A DNA stretch of 39,122 bases from Pseudorhodobacter aquimaris. Its GTDB lineage: Bacteria > Pseudomonadota > Alphaproteobacteria > Rhodobacterales > Rhodobacteraceae. Where the stretch lies: contig NZ_LGHS01000051.1 of the NCBI RefSeq assembly GCF_001202025.1, positions 1 to 39,122 of the forward strand, in the 5' to 3' direction. The position numbers and the translations under genes are program-made. Positions 26,190 through 34,538 of the stretch are shown here, one piece after another. The stretch's first letter is position 1; each line of letters opens with the position of its first letter. The notes beneath the pieces were generated by a model. The model was given only the letters and a program-made list of their open reading frames with translations. It was not told the origin of the DNA and searched no databases.

Positions 26190-28274
26190 TCAACGTCCTA
26201 AGATAAGGGAATTTGGGTTGCGCTCGATCGTGCGGGCAAGTTGTGCCACGGATTTGGCCGCCGCTTTCAACTCTCGCAGCAGATCGAGCGTTTCGGAATT
26301 GAAGGTTGATCGGTCGCCATAGGCCGACAATAGCGCATCGGCCTTGGAGACGACCTGATCCAGCTGTGCGGTGACATCGGGGAAATCACGCGCAGCTTGG
26401 GCAACCGCATCGGCGGCCTCGCGGGCCGAGGCCAGCGTTGCATTGGTGTTTGCGACCGCGCCACCCTCGCGCAATTCGCGCAAGGAGGCCTGTACCTCGG
26501 TCAGTGCCGAGGCGAGGGCGGGCGGGATATCCTTGATGCCCTCGGCGCCGATCAGCGCATCGGTGCTGTTCATCACACGGGTGACGGCGGCGATCAGCTC
26601 TTCGGCTTGCAGCTCGTTTACCTTGGTTGCGATGCTGCGCAGATCCTCGATCAACGCAGGCAGATCCCCCGAGGCGGCGGCGATATCGGCCGAGGCCTTG
26701 TCAACGCTGACCAAAGCGCTGGAAAGCTGGTCAACCGCGCCACGCTCTTTCAACTCGGCCATGATGCTGCGCAGATCTGCGATCACGCCGCGCACTTCGG
26801 CGGGGATGGCCTGGGTGTCCTCTTTGCCAATCAAGCCGCGGGCATCGTCGATCAGGCCCAAGATCGCATCGGGGGCAAGCTGGGTGCTTTGCGATGTCGT
26901 GATCGCCTCTATCGAGGCCATCAGCGAGATGGTCTGGTTCATCACATCCTCGATCGGGAGGTTGTTGATGCGTTGCAAGACCCCTTCGGCGGTCGCGGTG
27001 AAATCGGGCAGGTCGGAAATAACGCTCGGGATGATCGGCGTGCCGTCCCCGTCCTCGCCAAGCTCAGCGGGGGTGGCATCCTCAACATCGGCCAGCTCCA
27101 CTTTCAGGGCGGCGCTAAAGATGCTGGTCGTGGACAGGCGCGCGCGCACCCCTTCGGCAACCAGTTTTGCGATGAACGCTTGCGTGGTCTCGGCGTCGGC
27201 ATCGGCATCAAGGCCCAAGGCTTGCGGGTCGATGGAAATCACAGCCCGCATGTTTACCGCACTCCCCTTATCGGTTTTCACGATAAAGGCACCGATGCCG
27301 CTAACCTGCCCGATGCGCAGTCCGCGAAACTCCACCGGCGCACCAGAGGCAAGCCCGCTGATGGATTCACGGAACACCACCGACATCTTGACCGAATTGG
27401 CGCTGAGCTGGGTAAAGACGCTGTCGCGCGCGGCGGTTTCATTGGCAAAGAGGCGGATGATGGTATCATCGGTGATAGGCTCACCACCGCTGACCATATT
27501 TTCAAAGGCGACCCCGCCAGTCAACAACGACCCGAGGCTGGCGACATTGAGATCCAACCCGCTTGGCCCAAGCGTGACCGAAAACCCCGCCATGTTCCAG
27601 AACCGTGAATTTGTGTTCAGGAACTTGTCATAGGGCGCGTTGATAAAGGCTTCGACATCGGTGCTATCGGCGGTTTCCGACAGGCGGGGGGTGTCAAGGC
27701 GGCCCACCTCCATCCCTCGAAAAAACACCGGTGCGCCGGCGGTCAGGCTGGTCCCGTTCTTGGAGCGGATCTTGATACGCGTGCCCTCATGGCCGGGACG
27801 GATCAGTGGGGTTTCGGACAACCCCTTGAATTCACGCGCGTCCGAGGATGTCGTCGGGATCCATGCGGAATCGATATAAACGCCCGAAAGCACGGTCGAC
27901 AGCCCGCTGATGCCGCGCGCGCTGACCTCGGGCCGCACGACCCAGAACAGGGTGTCGGGGCTGAAGGTTGCGGCGACATCCTTGTCAATTCGTGCCGCCA
28001 CGATCACCTTGGACATATCGGATGAGAAGTTCACCTCTTCGACCGCGCCGATGATCACATCACGGTAGCGGATGGTCGTATCCTTGGGGGTGATCCCGGC
28101 AGCATCCTGAAAGACGATGGTGATCAATGTGCCCTTGTTGCTATAGCTTTGCCACGCAACACCAAGGGACACGATCAGCGCCAGCACCGGCACCAGCCAC
28201 ACAAACGACAGGTTGCGCCAGGGCGAGCGCTTTGCAGGGCTGACATCCATTTCCGGAACCTCGGGCTGTGTCAT
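26190..28274 (-). CDS. pqiB: PqiB-like MCE-domain intermembrane transport protein
   Basis: 694-residue protein with one N-terminal membrane anchor (LSFVWLVPVLALIVSLGVAW, about 24-43). Three MCE-type domains follow: VFQDAAGITPKDTTIRYRDVIIGAV near 54, IRSKNGTSLTAGAPVFFRGMEVG near 170, and VFRESISGLASGAPVEFRGLRIG near 300. A long helical C-terminal region covers about 430-690. MCE proteins form hexameric tubes that carry lipids between inner and outer membranes. The tail is longer than in the 546-residue E. coli PqiB. Start overlaps the upstream pqiA-like stop by four bases (ATGA). Confidence 0.9.
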   Translation of the reverse strand: MTQPEVPEMDVSPAKRSPWRNLSFVWLVPVLALIVSLGVAWQSYSNKGTLITIVFQDAAGITPKDTTIRYRDVIIGAVEEVNFSSDMSKVIVAARIDKDVAATFSPDTLFWVVRPEVSARGISGLSTVLSGVYIDSAWIPTTSSDAREFKGLSETPLIRPGHEGTRIKIRSKNGTSLTAGAPVFFRGMEVGRLDTPRLSETADSTDVEAFINAPYDKFLNTNSRFWNMAGFSVTLGPSGLDLNVASLGSLLTGGVAFENMVSGGEPITDDTIIRLFANETAARDSVFTQLSANSVKMSVVFRESISGLASGAPVEFRGLRIGQVSGIGAFIVKTDKGSAVNMRAVISIDPQALGLDADADAETTQAFIAKLVAEGVRARLSTTSIFSAALKVELADVEDATPAELGEDGDGTPIIPSVISDLPDFTATAEGVLQRINNLPIEDVMNQTISLMASIEAITTSQSTQLAPDAILGLIDDARGLIGKEDTQAIPAEVRGVIADLRSIMAELKERGAVDQLSSALVSVDKASADIAAASGDLPALIEDLRSIATKVNELQAEELIAAVTRVMNSTDALIGAEGIKDIPPALASALTEVQASLRELREGGAVANTNATLASAREAADAVAQAARDFPDVTAQLDQVVSKADALLSAYGDRSTFNSETLDLLRELKAAAKSVAQLARTIERNPNSLILGR

Positions 28275-28906
28275 TGGTCTTGATCCTTGTCAGCGTCCCA
28301 GATCAGCCTTGCATCAAAGCTTTGGGCCGAGAGCATTGTAAAAGCAACGGAGAGGGCAAAGCTTACAGCCGCGATACCGGGATGGATGCTGGCCGCCGAA
28401 CCCAATTGAACGAGTGCGGTCAAAATTGCAACGACAAAGACATCGATCATCGACCAGCGCCCGACAAATTCGACGACTTCATAGACTTGGTGACGCAGAT
28501 GCGCGCTGCTGCGATGCGGGCGGCCGATCCCCAGTGCCAGATAGGCAATGGCAAGGAATTTGCTGGCGGGGATAACGATACTGGCAAAAAATACGATACC
28601 CGCAATGCCCAGCGATCCGTGGTGCAGCAATTCCACGATACCGCCCAGCAAGGTGCTTTCGGACTGGCTGCCCAAGGTGGCGGTTTTCAGCATCGGATAG
28701 GTATTGGCGGGGATAAAGGCGATCACCCCCGCAATCCACCACGCCCAGACCTTTTGCAGGCTTTGCGTATCACGGCTGGCAAGCGTGGCTCCGCAGCGCA
28801 GGCATGTTTTCACGCCTGCGGGATGAAGCTTGCCGCAGGTCGTACAGCTGACCAACCCCGCCTCGCGGGCGGTCAGGTAGTTCCGCGCGTTTCCAGGGTT
28901 TTCCAT
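28271..28906 (-). CDS. pqiA: PqiA-domain membrane protein, second half
   Basis: 211-residue membrane protein matching one PqiA repeat. A zinc-ribbon-like CTTCGKLHP...CLRCGATL (CxxC pairs at about residues 20-40) is followed by four hydrophobic segments starting VWAWWIAGVIAFIPANTYP. E. coli PqiA is one protein with two such repeats; here each repeat is a separate gene. The ATG at 28906 lies 34 bases inside the upstream gene, so both halves are probably made in a fixed ratio from one transcript. Confidence 0.88.
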   Translation of the reverse strand: MENPGNARNYLTAREAGLVSCTTCGKLHPAGVKTCLRCGATLASRDTQSLQKVWAWWIAGVIAFIPANTYPMLKTATLGSQSESTLLGGIVELLHHGSLGIAGIVFFASIVIPASKFLAIAYLALGIGRPHRSSAHLRHQVYEVVEFVGRWSMIDVFVVAILTALVQLGSAASIHPGIAAVSFALSVAFTMLSAQSFDARLIWDADKDQDQ

Positions 28907-29529
28907 ATGATCAGACTGCTCATGAAGTTATCTTGAAGGATGGTGATCAGGACGAGGGCGGCAAAGGCCCAAAAGGCCGGCCCAATGGTCAGCGTGGCCA
29001 GCCCCCCGACCTTGACCAAGGCGACCGCCACACCAACGATGAACACCTCGGCCATCGCCCAGGGCTTGAGGTATTCCGCAAGACGAAAGGCCCGCGTCGC
29101 CCCGCGCACCGGATGATGCCCCAGCGCCATCGGGGCCACCGTATAAAGGATCGCGGTCAGACGTGTCAGCGGCAAGACCACGATCAGCGCGGCCATCGCC
29201 AGCGAGAGCGGCACCATCAACCCGTCCGAATAGGCAAGGATCGTATCGATCACCGAGGCCTGTTGGCGCAGGCCGTGGGTCTCGATCGTCAGGAAGGGAA
29301 AGCTGATGGCCGCCATCATCAGGATTGTGGCCGTGATCGCCAGCATCACGATCCGCGTCATCGCATTGGGGCGGGGGGTCGCCAGAACATGGTGGCAACG
29401 CTTGCATCTGCCGCGCCCGCCCTGCGGAATGGTCGAGAACCGGTGCAATGTATCGCAAACAGGGCATGCCACCAAATCCGTCAGATCGGTGCCAAGGCTG
29501 TTGTGTGCGAAGTTCAATGCGTGTTCCAT
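28873..29529 (-). CDS. pqiA: PqiA-domain membrane protein, first half
   Basis: 218-residue inner-membrane protein matching the first PqiA repeat. Cysteine pairs are CPVC near residue 22 and CKRC near 43, followed by hydrophobic segments such as IVMLAITATILMMAAISFPFL. First gene of the minus-strand pqi operon. I use the ATG at 29529; a TTG one codon earlier is possible. It overlaps the second-half gene in a different frame, so the split is not a simple single in-frame stop. Divergent from xylB across about 190 bases. Confidence 0.87.
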   Translation of the reverse strand: MEHALNFAHNSLGTDLTDLVACPVCDTLHRFSTIPQGGRGRCKRCHHVLATPRPNAMTRIVMLAITATILMMAAISFPFLTIETHGLRQQASVIDTILAYSDGLMVPLSLAMAALIVVLPLTRLTAILYTVAPMALGHHPVRGATRAFRLAEYLKPWAMAEVFIVGVAVALVKVGGLATLTIGPAFWAFAALVLITILQDNFMSSLIIWKTLETRGTT

Positions 29530-29717
29530 CAACGCCGTTTATAGTATTTTCCGGCCCCTGCAAAGCGACAACCTCGTGATGCAGGGGGCACTATGCCCGC
29601 GGCTTTGCCGTCTGGCGAAGAGCGGTTGAACTGGCTGCGGTTCTGCGGCACTCTGTGCGAAATTATACGTTGGCCAGCAATTGCATGGCTGGTCACCCCA
29701 AAACAGAAATCCTGTAT
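29530..29717. other. Divergent promoter region pqiA/xylB
   Basis: 188 bases between divergent genes. I find no copy of the CGCGCG-core operator seen before smoE and no EcfG motif. An imperfect repeat, TGGCCAGC and GCTGGTCA around 29673-29697, is the only symmetry noted. Confidence 0.3.
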
Positions 29718-31181
29718 ATGAGCTTTCTCGGCATTGATATTGGTACCTCGGGGCTGCGCGCCTTGCTGGTTGATGAGGGTGGTGCAGTGCTCGGCACGGC
29801 AGAGCAGCATTATACCACATCACATCCCCATTCTGGCTGGTCAGAGCAAGACCCCGCGGTCTGGATCGCGGCGCTGGAAGGGGCGGTGGCGCAGCTTCGT
29901 CATCGCCCCGAATTTTCCGGGCTTCGTGGCATCGGCGTGGCCGGGCATATGCATGGGGCGGTCTTGCTCGATTCCGATGACAAGGTGCTGCGCCCCTGCA
30001 TCCTGTGGAACGACAGCCGCAGCCATACCGAGGCCCATGCGCTGGACGCCCGCCCCGAGTTTCGCGCCATCAGTGGCAACATCGTCTTCCCCGGCTTTAC
30101 CGCGCCCAAACTGGAATGGCTGCGCAAGCATGAGCCTGATGTTTTTGCACGCGTTGCCAAGGTCTTGCTGCCTGCGGCCTTCCTGAACCTCTATCTGACG
30201 GGCGATCATGTTGCGGATATGTCGGATAGTGCGGGCACGTCATGGCTAGATGTCGCAGCGCGCGATTGGTCAGAAGTCTTGTTGAAAAACAGCCATATGC
30301 GCGCCGACCAGATGCCACGGTTGGTTGAAGGCAGTACAGAGGCGGGCGTGCTGCGCGCCGCGCTTGAGCGTGAATGGGGGCTTGCAGGACGGGTCAGCGT
30401 TGCGGGCGGGGCGGGGGATAATGCGGCGGCGGCCTGTGGTTTGGGTACGATGCATGAAGGGCAGGGGTTTGTGTCGCTAGGCACCTCGGGCGTGGTGCTG
30501 TTGGCGCGCGACAGGTTTTGCCCCGCCCCGCAAAATGCCTTGCACAGCTTTTGCCATGCGGTGCCGGATCGCTGGTATCAGATGGGGGTCATGCTGGCGG
30601 CGGCCGATAGCCTGACGTGGCTGTCCTCTATTACCGGTGCGAAGCCGCAAGTGCTGACCGAGGCACTGGGTTCCCAGATCAAGGCACCGGGACCAGTGGG
30701 GTTTTTCCCTTATCTTTCGGGAGAGCGTACGCCGCATAATGATGCGACGATCCGCGCAGGGTTCATCGGGATCGGCAAGGACAGCAGCCGCGAAGACCTG
30801 ACCCAAGCGGTGCTGGAAGGCGTCTGTTTCGGGTTGCGCGATTCATTCGAGGCGATCACCGCCACGGGCGCGCGTATCGACAGGCTCTATGCCATCGGTG
30901 GGGGCAGTGCCTCGGTCTATTGGCTCTCATTGCTGGCGACGGTGTTGAAAACGCCGCTGCATATTCCCGAAGGCCGTGAATTTGGCGCGGCCCTTGGGGC
31001 GGCAAGGCTTGGCATGACTGCGGCGTTGGGCGCCAATGTCGCGCAGGTCATGCACCCCGCCCCCACAGCGCAGGTGATAAAACCTGTTGCAAGCCTTATT
31101 GATGCCTTTGACGCGGCTTATGCCGATTTTCGTGCGGGTTACGCCATTTTGAAATCCCATCCGAGGGCGGGCCTGCAATGA
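29718..31181 (+). CDS. xylB: D-xylulokinase (FGGY family)
   Basis: 487-residue sugar kinase that phosphorylates D-xylulose. The N-terminal phosphate-binding DIGTSGLRALLVD (about residues 6-18), the substrate loop WNDSRSHTEA and the late GERTPHNDATIRAGFIG and GGGSASVYWLSLLATVL stretches are family-typical. I chose the ATG at 29718 because the motif must lie at the extreme N-terminus; the ORF extends further but lacks family support. The ribosome binding site is weak. In R. sphaeroides a xylulokinase gene is linked to mtlK; here the pqi operon lies between. It would serve arabitol or xylitol breakdown. Confidence 0.88.
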   Translation: MSFLGIDIGTSGLRALLVDEGGAVLGTAEQHYTTSHPHSGWSEQDPAVWIAALEGAVAQLRHRPEFSGLRGIGVAGHMHGAVLLDSDDKVLRPCILWNDSRSHTEAHALDARPEFRAISGNIVFPGFTAPKLEWLRKHEPDVFARVAKVLLPAAFLNLYLTGDHVADMSDSAGTSWLDVAARDWSEVLLKNSHMRADQMPRLVEGSTEAGVLRAALEREWGLAGRVSVAGGAGDNAAAACGLGTMHEGQGFVSLGTSGVVLLARDRFCPAPQNALHSFCHAVPDRWYQMGVMLAAADSLTWLSSITGAKPQVLTEALGSQIKAPGPVGFFPYLSGERTPHNDATIRAGFIGIGKDSSREDLTQAVLEGVCFGLRDSFEAITATGARIDRLYAIGGGSASVYWLSLLATVLKTPLHIPEGREFGAALGAARLGMTAALGANVAQVMHPAPTAQVIKPVASLIDAFDAAYADFRAGYAILKSHPRAGLQ

Positions 31182-31209
31182 CATGTGCCGAGTGTAAGAG
31201 GATGATTTC

Positions 31210-32241
31210 ATGACCGAACAAACAACTGCCGGCAAGATATTGATTACCGGAACCGCGGGGTTCATCGGTTTCCATCTGGCACAACTTCTGCTGGCTGAGG
31301 GGTTTGAGGTCCACGGCTATGACGGCATGACCGATTACTATGATGTCACCCTAAAGCAGCGCCGCCACGCGATGCTGCAACAGAACCCGAATTTTGCCGC
31401 CACCGAAGCCATGCTTGAGGACGCGGAAACATTCGATGCCGTCGCCGATGCGTTTCAGCCAGATATGATCGTCCACCTCGCAGCGCAGGCAGGTGTGCGC
31501 TATAGCCTTGAGAACCCGCGCGCCTATCTTGACAGCAATATCATCGGCACCTTTACGGTGATGGAGGCCGCGCGGCGGCTGAAGGTACAGCATTTGCTGA
31601 TGGCCTCAACCTCATCGGTTTACGGGGCGAATGACGTTATGCCCTTTGTCGAAACGGAAAAGGCCGATTTGCCGCTGACCATCTATGCCGCGACCAAAAA
31701 GGCGAATGAGGGGATGGCTCATGCCTATGCCCATCTGTGGGATATCCCGACAACGATGTTCCGGTTCTTTACCGTTTACGGTCCTTGGGGGCGGCCCGAC
31801 CTCGCGCTTTATAAATTTGTGGATGCGACCCTCGACGGTCGGCCGATCGATATTTACAACAATGGCGAGATGTACCGCGATTTCACCTATATTGATGATC
31901 TGGTGCGCGGTATCCGGCTGTTGATGGATGCGATACCGCAACAACCCGCCAGCAAGGAGGATATCCCCGCATGGGACAGCCTTTCACATGCGGCCCCTTA
32001 CCGTGTGGTCAATATCGGCAATTCCGACAAGGTGCGCTTGCTGGATTTTGTCGATGCGATCGAGGACTGTCTGGGCAAGAAAGCGATCCGCAATTACATG
32101 CCGATGCAGATGGGCGATGTGCCTGCCACCTGGGCAGATGCAACCTTGCTGAAAGAGCTGACAGGGTACCGCCCCCAGACCGATTTCCGCGACGGTATCG
32201 CGCAATTTGTTGATTGGTTCCGCGATTACTACGGCAAGTAA
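31210..32241 (+). CDS. NAD-dependent epimerase, UDP-glucuronate 4-epimerase-like
   Basis: 343-residue extended SDR enzyme. Cofactor motif GTAGFIG at residues 14-20, catalytic Y159-x3-K163, sugar-binding FRFFTVYGPWGRPDLA and YRDFTYIDDLVRG. These stretches are close to UDP-glucuronate 4-epimerases, which make UDP-galacturonate for surface polysaccharide. AGAGGATG precedes the ATG. It lies 28 bases after xylB and may share its transcript, although the pathways are different. Other UDP-sugar epimerase activities cannot be excluded. Confidence 0.85.
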   Translation: MTEQTTAGKILITGTAGFIGFHLAQLLLAEGFEVHGYDGMTDYYDVTLKQRRHAMLQQNPNFAATEAMLEDAETFDAVADAFQPDMIVHLAAQAGVRYSLENPRAYLDSNIIGTFTVMEAARRLKVQHLLMASTSSVYGANDVMPFVETEKADLPLTIYAATKKANEGMAHAYAHLWDIPTTMFRFFTVYGPWGRPDLALYKFVDATLDGRPIDIYNNGEMYRDFTYIDDLVRGIRLLMDAIPQQPASKEDIPAWDSLSHAAPYRVVNIGNSDKVRLLDFVDAIEDCLGKKAIRNYMPMQMGDVPATWADATLLKELTGYRPQTDFRDGIAQFVDWFRDYYGK

Positions 32242-32258
32242 CGCGCGTCCCCCATGAC

Positions 32259-32284
32259 GGAACCGGGCCCGCTTAGGCTGCGTT
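32259..32284 (+). promoter_or_regulatory. Candidate EcfG-type promoter of dps
   Basis: GGAAC at 32259-32263 and CGTT at 32281-32284, separated by 17 bases, fit the alphaproteobacterial general-stress consensus (GGAAC, about 16-18 bases, CGTT). The motif ends 62 bases before the dps start codon. Spacing to GTT is one base longer than in the two other copies here. Confidence 0.55.
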
Positions 32285-32346
32285 GTATTGACAAGGTGGG
32301 GCGAGCAGCCTTGCCAGCAATATGCAACAATGCGGAAGGAAACCCT

Positions 32347-32841
32347 ATGTCAGACGAAATGAACGTCACACCCCAAGCGGATAAGGTCAAAACCGGCATC
32401 ACGAAAACCAAGGCTTTGGCGGATGGCCTGACCAATGCTGTGGCGGATACATACCGGCTTGTTTTCAAGACCCATGCCTATCACTGGAATGTTGAGGGGC
32501 CGATGTTCTTCTCGATCCATCATCTGACCGAGGAGCAATATAACGATATGTTTGCCGCCGCCGATGTGGTGGCCGAACGTATTCGCGCCTTGGGGCATCT
32601 GGCACCGATGTCGCTCTCGGCGGTGATGGAGATGTCGGTGATCAAAGACCTAAAGGAAACCCCGTCAGCGCAGGAAATGGTTGAGGATCTTGCAAAAGAC
32701 CACACCACTGTTGCTCGCCGTTTCCATGAGTTGATCACATTGGCCGAAGAAAACAACGACCCCGTTACCGCTGATCTGGCCACGGCACGTTCAGCATTTC
32801 ATGAGCAGGCCGCGTGGATGCTGCGCGCCACATCCAAATAG
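32347..32841 (+). CDS. dps: Dps-family DNA-binding ferritin-like protein
   Basis: 164-residue miniferritin that oxidises and stores iron and protects DNA. The ferroxidase residues of the Dps family are present: H46 in HWNVEG, H58, E62 (replacing the E. coli Asp), D73 and E77 in DVVAERI. The ATG at 32347 follows GGAAGGAA; the longer frame from 32254 is rejected because it crosses the promoter motif. Single gene with its own terminator, lying next to the general stress regulators that probably control it. Confidence 0.93.
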   Translation: MSDEMNVTPQADKVKTGITKTKALADGLTNAVADTYRLVFKTHAYHWNVEGPMFFSIHHLTEEQYNDMFAAADVVAERIRALGHLAPMSLSAVMEMSVIKDLKETPSAQEMVEDLAKDHTTVARRFHELITLAEENNDPVTADLATARSAFHEQAAWMLRATSK

Positions 32842-32853
32842 GGCGGCATATGA

Positions 32854-32880
32854 AAAGGCCCCCGATACACGGGGGCCTTT
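32854..32880. terminator. Terminator between dps and phyR
   Basis: Perfect 10-bp stem AAAGGCCCCC/GGGGGCCTTT (32854-32863 with 32871-32880) around a 7-base loop. A and T tracts at the two sides let it work for both convergent genes. Confidence 0.85.
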
Positions 32881-32893
32881 GCGCAAGGAGGAT

Positions 32894-33697
32894 TTATGCG
32901 TGCAGCGTTTCGGTGCTGGCAAAGAACATCGCCTGACTGACGGCCGAACGCACCTGATCCTCGGAAAAAGGTTTGGTGATCAGGAAAGCAGGCTCTGGCT
33001 TGTCGCCTGTCAACAAACGTTCCGGGAAGGCTGAGATGAAGATCACCGGAATATCGGCGAATTGCGCCAGAATGTCATTCACCGCATCAATCCCGGATGA
33101 GTTGTCGGCCAGCTGGATATCGGCCAAAATCAGATCGGGCTTTTCAGAGGCTGCAAGGGTGACCGCCTCGGTACGTGTACGCGCAATGCCGGTCACTGAA
33201 TGGCCCATCTCTGCGACGATGGAACTTATGTCCATGGCGATAATCGCCTCATCCTCGATGACCATTACACGTCCGGCAAGGGCGGCCTCCATCTCTTCCA
33301 TGGCGACCGCGATCAGGTGAAGCGCCTCTTCGGTGCCAACACCCATGATCTGCCCGACCTCGGCGGGGGTGAACCCCTCGATGGCCTTGAGAAGCAGCGC
33401 CTCGCGGGAATTCGGGGTCAGATTGGCCATATGAGCCTGTGCGATAGCGGAAAACCGGGTGTCGGCTTCGCCTGTCGGGGCGCCTGCGCTGGACCAGACG
33501 ATATGGAAGGCGTGGAACAGATCCACGCGCGCATCGCCGGTGATCGTGTCGGTGTTTTCCAGAACCGCCTCAAGCGTAGCGGCGGCATAGCGGTCACCGG
33601 TTTCCTGGCTTCCGGTCAAGGCCCTTGCATAACGCCGCAGGAAGGGCAGCAATTTGCCTATGGTGGCGGCAAGATCGTCGCTCGCGGTATGTGGCAT
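32894..33697 (-). CDS. phyR: PhyR anti-anti-sigma factor / response regulator
   Basis: 267 residues. An N-terminal sigma-factor-like domain (about 1-135, PFLRRYARALTGSQETGDRYAA) mimics EcfG, and the receiver domain spans about 143-260. Receiver residues: E148/D149, phospho-acceptor D193 (LADIQLAD), K242 (TKPFS), plus the family-typical SAFPERLLTG. Phosphorylated PhyR binds NepR and releases EcfG. The ATG at 33697 has AGGAT six bases upstream and gives the usual family length; the frame extending to 33793 crosses the promoter. Divergent from nepR-ecfG through a shared palindromic promoter. Confidence 0.96.
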   Translation of the reverse strand: MPHTASDDLAATIGKLLPFLRRYARALTGSQETGDRYAAATLEAVLENTDTITGDARVDLFHAFHIVWSSAGAPTGEADTRFSAIAQAHMANLTPNSREALLLKAIEGFTPAEVGQIMGVGTEEALHLIAVAMEEMEAALAGRVMVIEDEAIIAMDISSIVAEMGHSVTGIARTRTEAVTLAASEKPDLILADIQLADNSSGIDAVNDILAQFADIPVIFISAFPERLLTGDKPEPAFLITKPFSEDQVRSAVSQAMFFASTETLHA

Positions 33698-33739
33698 TTT
33701 TATCCTCATTAATATCGATGATTGTTTTTTCCCGATTTC

Positions 33740-33777
33740 ATGGGAACCAAACGCATCGTACCGTGTTTGGTTCCCAT
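33740..33777. promoter_or_regulatory. Palindromic bidirectional EcfG promoter (phyR / nepR-ecfG)
   Basis: A 13-bp perfect inverted repeat, ATGGGAACCAAAC (33740-33752) and GTTTGGTTCCCAT (33765-33777), with a 12-base centre. On the plus strand it gives GGAAC (33743-33747), 17 bases, GTTT (33765). On the minus strand it gives GGAAC (33774-33770), 17 bases, GTTT (33752). Each strand therefore carries an EcfG-type promoter whose -35 lies on the other's -10. Predicted 5' leaders to nepR and phyR are about 45 bases each. Confidence 0.8.
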
Positions 33778-33822
33778 GTATATTGCGAAACAAGCGCCGG
33801 ACCAGCGGAAAGAAATATTAAC

Positions 33823-33981
33823 ATGCCTGATAGTGAGCCAAAAGCGAAATTACGCCAGCAAATCGACCAGAACCTGAAGCGTGTCTATCAAGAGGCGCTA
33901 GAAGAGGATGTGCCGGACCGCTTTAAGGACTTGCTTTTAAAGCTGCGTGACAAGGACAAACTGCGTGAGGCGAAATCATGA
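33823..33981 (+). CDS. nepR: NepR anti-sigma factor
   Basis: 52-residue anti-sigma factor that sequesters EcfG until phospho-PhyR binds it. The conserved core LRQQIDQNLKRVYQEALEEDVPDRFKDLLLKL (about 10-41) holds the two helices of the NepR family. ATG 33823 gives the normal short length; the open frame further upstream runs through the promoter. Its stop overlaps the ecfG start by four bases (ATGA), keeping sigma and anti-sigma translation coupled. Confidence 0.95.
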   Translation: MPDSEPKAKLRQQIDQNLKRVYQEALEEDVPDRFKDLLLKLRDKDKLREAKS

Positions 33982-34538
33982 ATGACGAACCCGATAGCTG
34001 TGATCCGCGCGACGAGATTGTCCAGTTCCTGCCCCAGATGCGGGCTTTTGCCATCAGCTTGACCCGCAATGTTCCGGCGGCTGACGATCTGGTTCAGGAC
34101 ACGATCGTCAAGGCGTGGACGAATATCGACAAGTTCAAAACCGGCACCAATCTGCAAGCCTGGCTTTTTACGATCTTGCGCAATACGTTTTATTCAAGCC
34201 TTCGCAAACACAAACGTGAGGTTGCGGACTCTGACGGGGTGCATGCGGGCAAGCTCTCGGTGAAGCCGGATCATGACGGCAAGCTGGCCTTTACCGATTT
34301 CCGCCATGCGTTTGACCAGCTTTCGGCGGAACATCGTGAGGTTCTTATTCTGGTCGGTGCGTCCGGCTTTACCACGGATGAGGCTGCCGAGATGATGGGC
34401 ATTGCCCCCGGCACTGTCAAAAGCCGCACCAGTCGTGCCCGCAAACATTTGGCAGAGCTGTTGCATCTGGTTGACGGGGAAAGTGCCGTTATCGACGGGT
34501 TGGAGGGTCTGGTCCCTCGTGGGATGGACGCTGCTTGA
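33978..34538 (+). CDS. ecfG: EcfG general stress ECF sigma factor
   Basis: 186-residue ECF sigma factor of the EcfG (ECF15) group. Region 2 is at about residues 12-80 (MRAFAISLTRNVPAADDLVQDTIVKAW, then LQAWLFTILRN). Region 4 is at about 110-165 (LSAEHREVLILVGASGFTTDEAAEMMGIAPGTVKSRTSRAR). It directs RNA polymerase to promoters with GGAAC and CGTT elements. Coupled to nepR by a four-base overlap and to the kinase gene by a one-base overlap (TGATG). Confidence 0.95.
   Translation: MNDEPDSCDPRDEIVQFLPQMRAFAISLTRNVPAADDLVQDTIVKAWTNIDKFKTGTNLQAWLFTILRNTFYSSLRKHKREVADSDGVHAGKLSVKPDHDGKLAFTDFRHAFDQLSAEHREVLILVGASGFTTDEAAEMMGIAPGTVKSRTSRARKHLAELLHLVDGESAVIDGLEGLVPRGMDAA

Noticed and set aside
26371-27633. 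Plus-strand frames of 403-420 residues opposite pqiB
   Set aside because: Low-complexity Ser/Ala/Arg translation, antisense to a gene with three MCE domains.
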